Source: Pantoea sp. SOD02 (GTDB taxonomy: Bacteria; Pseudomonadota; Gammaproteobacteria; Enterobacterales; Enterobacteriaceae). From it: a DNA stretch of 64,000 bases. Within the stretch, counting starts at the first letter, position 1; each line of letters starts with the position of its first letter. Under the pieces are notes generated by a model, which worked only from the letters and a program-made list of their open reading frames with translations, did not search any database and was not told the origin of the DNA. Below, piece by piece: positions 60,315-64,000 of the stretch. The translations under genes and the position numbers were made by a program. The DNA is taken from positions 124,001 through 188,000 of the forward strand of contig NZ_CP102605.1 in assembly GCF_024707505.1 (NCBI RefSeq). The letters are read 5' to 3'.

Positions 60315-61346
60315 TTATTTATTCAGCAGCTCTTTACGCACAATCTCCGCACCGGCGCTTAATGCATCCAGCTTGCCTCTTGCCACGCCTCGCGGCAAAG
60401 GAATCATGCCGCAGTTGGTGCAAGGATAGAGTTTGTCGGCGTCGACAAACTGCAGCGCTTTGCGCAGCGTCGCGGCAACTTCTTCAGGCGTTTCAATGGT
60501 ATTGCTTGCCACGTCAATGGCACCAACCATCACTTTTTTGCCGCGAATCAGTTCCATCAATTCCATCGGCACATGTGAGTTTTGGCATTCCAGTGAGATG
60601 ATATCAATATTCGACTTCTGCAGTTTAGGGAAGATCTCTTCATATTGACGCCACTCGGTGCCCAACGTCTTTTTCCAGTCGGTATTCGCTTTGATGCCAT
60701 AACCGTAGCAAATATGCACAGCGGTTTCGCATTTCAGCCCTTCGATGGCTCTTTCCAGGGTAGCGATACCCCAATCATTCACTTCGTCGAAGAACACATT
60801 AAATGCCGGCTCATCAAACTGAATAATATCGACGCCCACCGCTTCTAACTCTTTGGCTTCTTCATTGAGAATTTTAGCGAATTCCCATGCCAGTTTTTCA
60901 CGGCTTTTATAATGGTTGTCATAAAGCGTGTCGATCATGGTCATTGGACCCGGCAGCGCCCATTTAATTGGACGGTCAGTTTGCTGGCGCAAAAACTTAG
61001 CATCTTCAACGAACACCGACTTTTGACGACTTACCGGACCCACAACGGTTGGAACACTGGCATCATAACGATCGCGGATTTTTACGATCTCGCGCTTCTC
61101 AAAATCCACGCCGTTGAGATGTTCAATAAAGGTGGTAACAAAGTGCTGACGCGTTTGTTCGCCATCACTGACGATATCAATACCTGCCTGTTGTTGATCT
61201 TCCAGGCACAAACGCAGCGCATCTTGTTTACCGTCGGTTAATTCCTGATCTTGCAATTTCCACGGCGACCACAATGTTTCGGGCTGAGCCAGCCACGATG
61301 GTTTTGGCAAACTACCAGCAGTGGAAGTCGGTAATAATTTTTTCAT
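60315..61346 (-). CDS. mesD: folate-independent core methionine synthase MesD
   Basis: This 343-residue protein corresponds to the C-terminal catalytic half of MetE without the folate-binding N-terminal half. The methyl-group active site is visible: VHICYGYG, FDEPAFN and the C-terminal CTNCGMIPLPRG with zinc-binding cysteine. Its partner upstream is a DUF1852 protein (MesX). That pairing identifies the MesD group of folate-independent methionine synthases described by comparative fitness work, which need oxygen and MesX. The methyl donor is unsettled. The ATG at 61346 follows AAGGT, 29 bases behind mesX. Confidence 0.88.
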   Translation of the reverse strand: MKKLLPTSTAGSLPKPSWLAQPETLWSPWKLQDQELTDGKQDALRLCLEDQQQAGIDIVSDGEQTRQHFVTTFIEHLNGVDFEKREIVKIRDRYDASVPTVVGPVSRQKSVFVEDAKFLRQQTDRPIKWALPGPMTMIDTLYDNHYKSREKLAWEFAKILNEEAKELEAVGVDIIQFDEPAFNVFFDEVNDWGIATLERAIEGLKCETAVHICYGYGIKANTDWKKTLGTEWRQYEEIFPKLQKSNIDIISLECQNSHVPMELMELIRGKKVMVGAIDVASNTIETPEEVAATLRKALQFVDADKLYPCTNCGMIPLPRGVARGKLDALSAGAEIVRKELLNK

Positions 61347-61375
61347 AGCAGGTGACCTTATATTTTTATGGGTGA

Positions 61376-62359
61376 TCAAAGAACGGGAGTAGCAAACCAT
61401 TGCTCAAGAATAGTTTGGTAAGGCTTAATAAAGCGCTCTTCCGTGAACTTCCCTTGTTCAACTGCCAAATGGCTACGTTCTTCTCGATCATAAACAATTC
61501 GCGTTAAAGAATAATCCTGATGATTTAAGCTTGGCTGATACTGATTACCGGCGGCCGAGTTAGCATTGTAAATCTCAGGACGGTAAATCTTTTGGAACGT
61601 CTCCATGGTGCTGATGGTACCGATAAGCTCAAGATTGGTGTAATCACTGAGTAAATCGCCATGGAAATAGAAAGCCAATGGCGCAGCACTGTTTGCCGGC
61701 ATGAAATAACGCGCCCGCAGGCCCATTTTTCCGAAATATTCATCAGTCAGTGAGAGTTCATCCTGCTGATATTCGATGCCCAGTACCGGATGTACATTAC
61801 CGGTACGATAATAGGTGTTTTTACTTGATACGCTCAGGCAGATAACCGGTGCTTTATTGAAGTTAGCTTTGTATGCGTCTGAGTTAACGAAGTTTTTGAA
61901 GATATTCCCATGCAGGTCGCCAAAGTTATCTGGCGTACGGAATTCAGTGTGACTCTTATTATGCTCTGACAATACAACGCTGAAATCATAATCACGCACG
62001 TAAGAAGAGAAGTTATTGCCTACAATCCCTTCGATGCGCTCGTTGGTTTTTTTATCAACGATATTGGTTTTCAATATTTCAATGACCGGGAAGGTATTGC
62101 CATTGCCTTCAGCACCGAGATTCAGTTCAGCGGTAATAATCTCCAGCTCAACCGCGTAACGATCGCTTTTCGGATTGTCCCAATGCGCCAGAGAATTGAA
62201 GCGGTTATCAATCATCACCAACGCGTTGCGCAGATTCTCCTGACGCTTCTCACCCCGGGCCAGATTCGCAAAGTTGGTGGTGATACGTGTATTGCCAGAA
62301 GGATTGTAATTTTCGTCGAAACGAAGGCTCTTAACCGTAAAAGTAAAGGCGTTATTCAT
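61376..62359 (-). CDS. mesX: MesX (DUF1852), partner of MesD
   Basis: This 327-residue DUF1852 protein (MNNAFTFTVKSLRFDENYNP at the start, ITTNFANLARGEKRQENLRN next) is the conserved neighbour of MesD-type methionine synthases and is reported to be required for their activity. It has no signal peptide or transmembrane helix. Biochemical role unknown; the oxygen requirement suggests it may release or hand over a methyl or sulfur substrate. It is first in the mesX-mesD operon. Confidence 0.88.
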   Translation of the reverse strand: MNNAFTFTVKSLRFDENYNPSGNTRITTNFANLARGEKRQENLRNALVMIDNRFNSLAHWDNPKSDRYAVELEIITAELNLGAEGNGNTFPVIEILKTNIVDKKTNERIEGIVGNNFSSYVRDYDFSVVLSEHNKSHTEFRTPDNFGDLHGNIFKNFVNSDAYKANFNKAPVICLSVSSKNTYYRTGNVHPVLGIEYQQDELSLTDEYFGKMGLRARYFMPANSAAPLAFYFHGDLLSDYTNLELIGTISTMETFQKIYRPEIYNANSAAGNQYQPSLNHQDYSLTRIVYDREERSHLAVEQGKFTEERFIKPYQTILEQWFATPVL

Positions 62360-62666
62360 TTTAGTCTGCTGTCCTGGTTATAAATATAAGGCCTTGCTGT
62401 GGCTAGGTTTTTTAGGCTTTCCCCATGTTCTTATCGGGTACTCTCAATCAGCAGGCTTCATATTATTTTAAGTTATTAACGATGGTACTTTTATGCCTGA
62501 GTCACTGGTTGAAAAAAAGTGATTTAATTTCATCGAACATGAAGGAATTTCATGATGAGAGTGATGATGAAAATCGTGCGTTCAGCAGTCAGCCCGTGCG
62601 GTCTGGCACAGACTTCATCATTGCAGGTATACTCTTCCCAAATTTTTTAACGGGTCAGACACGAAA
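62360..62666. other. AT-rich spacer between mesX and yaiL
   Basis: 307 bases with the divergent promoters of mesX and yaiL. No MetJ box pair (AGACGTCT-like), riboswitch or gene could be recognised. Confidence 0.4.
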
Positions 62667-63206
62667 ATGGCAAAACTCACCTTACAAGAGCAAATGCTGA
62701 AAGCAGGCTTAGTCAGCAGCAAAAAAATGGACAAGGTCCAACGAACCGCTAAAAAATCACGCGTTCAGGCTCGTGAGGCCAGAGAAGCGGTGGAAGAGAA
62801 TAAAAAGGCGCAGCTTGAGCGTGATAAGCAGCTGAGTGAACAGCAAAAACAGGCGACATTAGCTAAAGAGTATAAAGCGCAGGTTAAGCAACTGATCGAA
62901 ATGAACAAAATCGATATTTCAAAAGGCAATATTGGTTTTAATTTCACCGACAATAATCTGATCAAAAAAATCGACGTGGATAAGCTGACCCAGACGCAGC
63001 TGATTAATGGCCGCCTTGCCATCGCGCGACTGAGCGTTGATAGCAATGGTGAGAGTCAATACGCGATTATTCCTGCCAGCGTTGCGGATAAAATCGCACA
63101 GCGAGATGCAAGCAGTATCGTATTGAACAGTGCGTTGAGTCAGGAAGAGCAGGATGAAGACGATCCGTACGCTGATTTCAAAGTGCCAGATGATTTGATG
63201 TGGTAA
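62667..63206 (+). CDS. yaiL: DUF2058 protein YaiL
   Basis: This 179-residue soluble protein of the YaiL family has an N-terminal charged helix likely to form a coiled coil (residues 15-75, KKMDKVQRTAKKSRVQAREA, then a Glu/Lys/Gln-rich stretch). A compact C-terminal domain (about 85-160) precedes an acidic tail ending DPYADFKVPDDLMW. It is described as nucleoprotein- or polynucleotide-associated; molecular function is not established. It converges on the pseudouridine synthase gene. Confidence 0.92.
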   Translation: MAKLTLQEQMLKAGLVSSKKMDKVQRTAKKSRVQAREAREAVEENKKAQLERDKQLSEQQKQATLAKEYKAQVKQLIEMNKIDISKGNIGFNFTDNNLIKKIDVDKLTQTQLINGRLAIARLSVDSNGESQYAIIPASVADKIAQRDASSIVLNSALSQEEQDEDDPYADFKVPDDLMW

Positions 63207-63226
63207 TAAAAACGCCGGTTGCGCTG

Positions 63227-63910
63227 TCAGAATGGGCAGGCATTGCTGACGTTTACAGACTCACCGCTTACCGGATGAATAAAATTCAACTCGCTGGCGT
63301 GTAACATCAATCGCGGCGTTTGTTCGCTTCCTGGCAGCAAGCGCCCGCCATACAGATCGCAACCCAAAATCGGATGGCCCAACTGCTGGCAGTGAATGCG
63401 CAGTTGATGGGTGCGTCCCGTTTCTGGCGTGAGTTCTACCCGCGTTAATGGCAGCATCCCTTCATGCGTGCGCTCAATGATGCGATAACGTGAGCGAGCA
63501 GGTTTGCCATTGACTGCGCAAATCGTCATCAGCGGAAACAGCGCCGGATCTTTAGCAATTGGCGCGTCGATCACACCTTCATCATCAGCCAGATGCCCGC
63601 ACAACAGCGCGCGATAAATCTTGGTCACGCTGCGCTGGCTGAACTGCTGGCACAATGCGGCATTAATCGACTTGTTGCGGGCAATCACCATTAACCCCGA
63701 AGTACCGAAATCCAGCCGATGCACCAGCGTACAGCCGGGGAACAGCTTTACTAACCGATGATGCACTGAATCGAGATTGAGCGGATTTTTCCCCGACAGG
63801 CTGAGCAAGCCAGCAGGCTTATTGATTAGCAGCAGATGTTCATCCTGATAGAGAATCTCAATTTCGTCATCGCATGGCGGGGCAATAAAGTGATCGATAA
63901 TGGTAGACAT
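63227..63910 (-). CDS. RluA-family pseudouridine synthase
   Basis: This 227-residue RNA pseudouridine synthase has the RluA catalytic motif VHRLDFGTSGLMVIA with its aspartate, KPAGLLS near the N-terminus and the TGRTHQLRIHCQQLGHPILG block. It lacks an S4 domain and is close in length to RluA (rRNA U746 and tRNA U32), though several RluA-like paralogues exist, so no symbol is given. The ATG at 63910 is preferred; an in-frame extension of 29 residues is unlike the family. The last 90 bases of the window (63911-64000) show nothing certain. Confidence 0.88.
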   Translation of the reverse strand: MSTIIDHFIAPPCDDEIEILYQDEHLLLINKPAGLLSLSGKNPLNLDSVHHRLVKLFPGCTLVHRLDFGTSGLMVIARNKSINAALCQQFSQRSVTKIYRALLCGHLADDEGVIDAPIAKDPALFPLMTICAVNGKPARSRYRIIERTHEGMLPLTRVELTPETGRTHQLRIHCQQLGHPILGCDLYGGRLLPGSEQTPRLMLHASELNFIHPVSGESVNVSNACPF

Positions 63911-64000
63911 CAAAACGCCCGGCTGAGGAAGGGAGGCGGATAATAGCGAATTTTCAACTAGCTGGCGAATCTGGCGGATAAGCACTCGCATAGCCAAAAA

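Noticed and set aside
62425..62700. 91-codon plus-strand open frame before yaiL
   Set aside because: It overlaps the yaiL start in another frame, has no ribosome binding site and no family resemblance.
1..64000. CRISPR arrays, tRNA or rRNA genes, integrases and intact insertion sequences
   Set aside because: Looked for on both strands; no evenly spaced direct repeats, cloverleaf with CCA end, rRNA-like sequence or transposase/integrase motif was found.

Overview
The window looks like chromosome of an enterobacterium of the Erwiniaceae, most like Pantoea or Erwinia. The basis is many proteins nearly identical to E. coli ones (MalG, MalE, YajD, EptB), a membrane-bound gluconate dehydrogenase, a moderately GC-rich core and AT-rich inserts. 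The genus is inference; no rRNA, tRNA, CRISPR array or intact insertion sequence was seen.

Layout. 1-2.0 kb: end of a LuxC-type acyl-CoA reductase and an SDR reductase. 2.0-5.7 kb: an AT-rich accessory island with a possible membrane-active protein, two small paralogous membrane proteins, an orphan type VI secretion Hcp and a Ser/Thr protein kinase. 5.7-20.9 kb: an almost complete maltose/maltodextrin regulon in one block (malG-malF-malE, malK-lamB-malM, malQ-malP, malT), with MalT-box-like motifs in both control regions. 20.9-29.4 kb: repeats, two GNAT acetyltransferases, an XRE-cupin regulator, eptB, a polymorphic-toxin scrap with small downstream ORFs, and a LysR / M20 peptidase / YfcC-type transporter locus. 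29.7-34.2 kb: a 1,519-residue autotransporter. 34.3-40.3 kb: quinone-reductase/TetR/flavin-oxidase operon, MFS pump, GlxA-type regulator, periplasmic HIU hydrolase-like protein and LacI-family regulator. 40.7-44.6 kb: three-subunit gluconate 2-dehydrogenase. 44.6-49.4 kb: repeat-rich spacer, two KGG stress proteins, a chemoreceptor, a second methionine aminopeptidase with a ParD-like partner, a fimbrial gene remnant and a small lipoprotein. 49.7-56.5 kb: sugar porter, YoaK-like protein and an antitermination-controlled beta-glucoside system (bglF, bglA, bglG). 56.6-64 kb: orphan fliD with a sigma-28 promoter, yajD, a GtrII-like glucosyltransferase, the folate-independent methionine synthase pair mesD/mesX, yaiL and an RluA-family pseudouridine synthase.

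The main theme is sugar uptake and oxidation: maltodextrins through MalT, beta-glucosides through BglG antitermination, gluconate at the periplasmic face, and a CRP-linked sugar porter. Scattered between genes are at least 17 copies of short palindromes with a GTAGGG head. They come in two stem classes and are often paired around a conserved spacer (REP/BIME-like).

The best candidates for something undescribed are the Hcp/twin-membrane-protein/kinase island, the MetAP-ParD-like pair, and the two-class REP composite.
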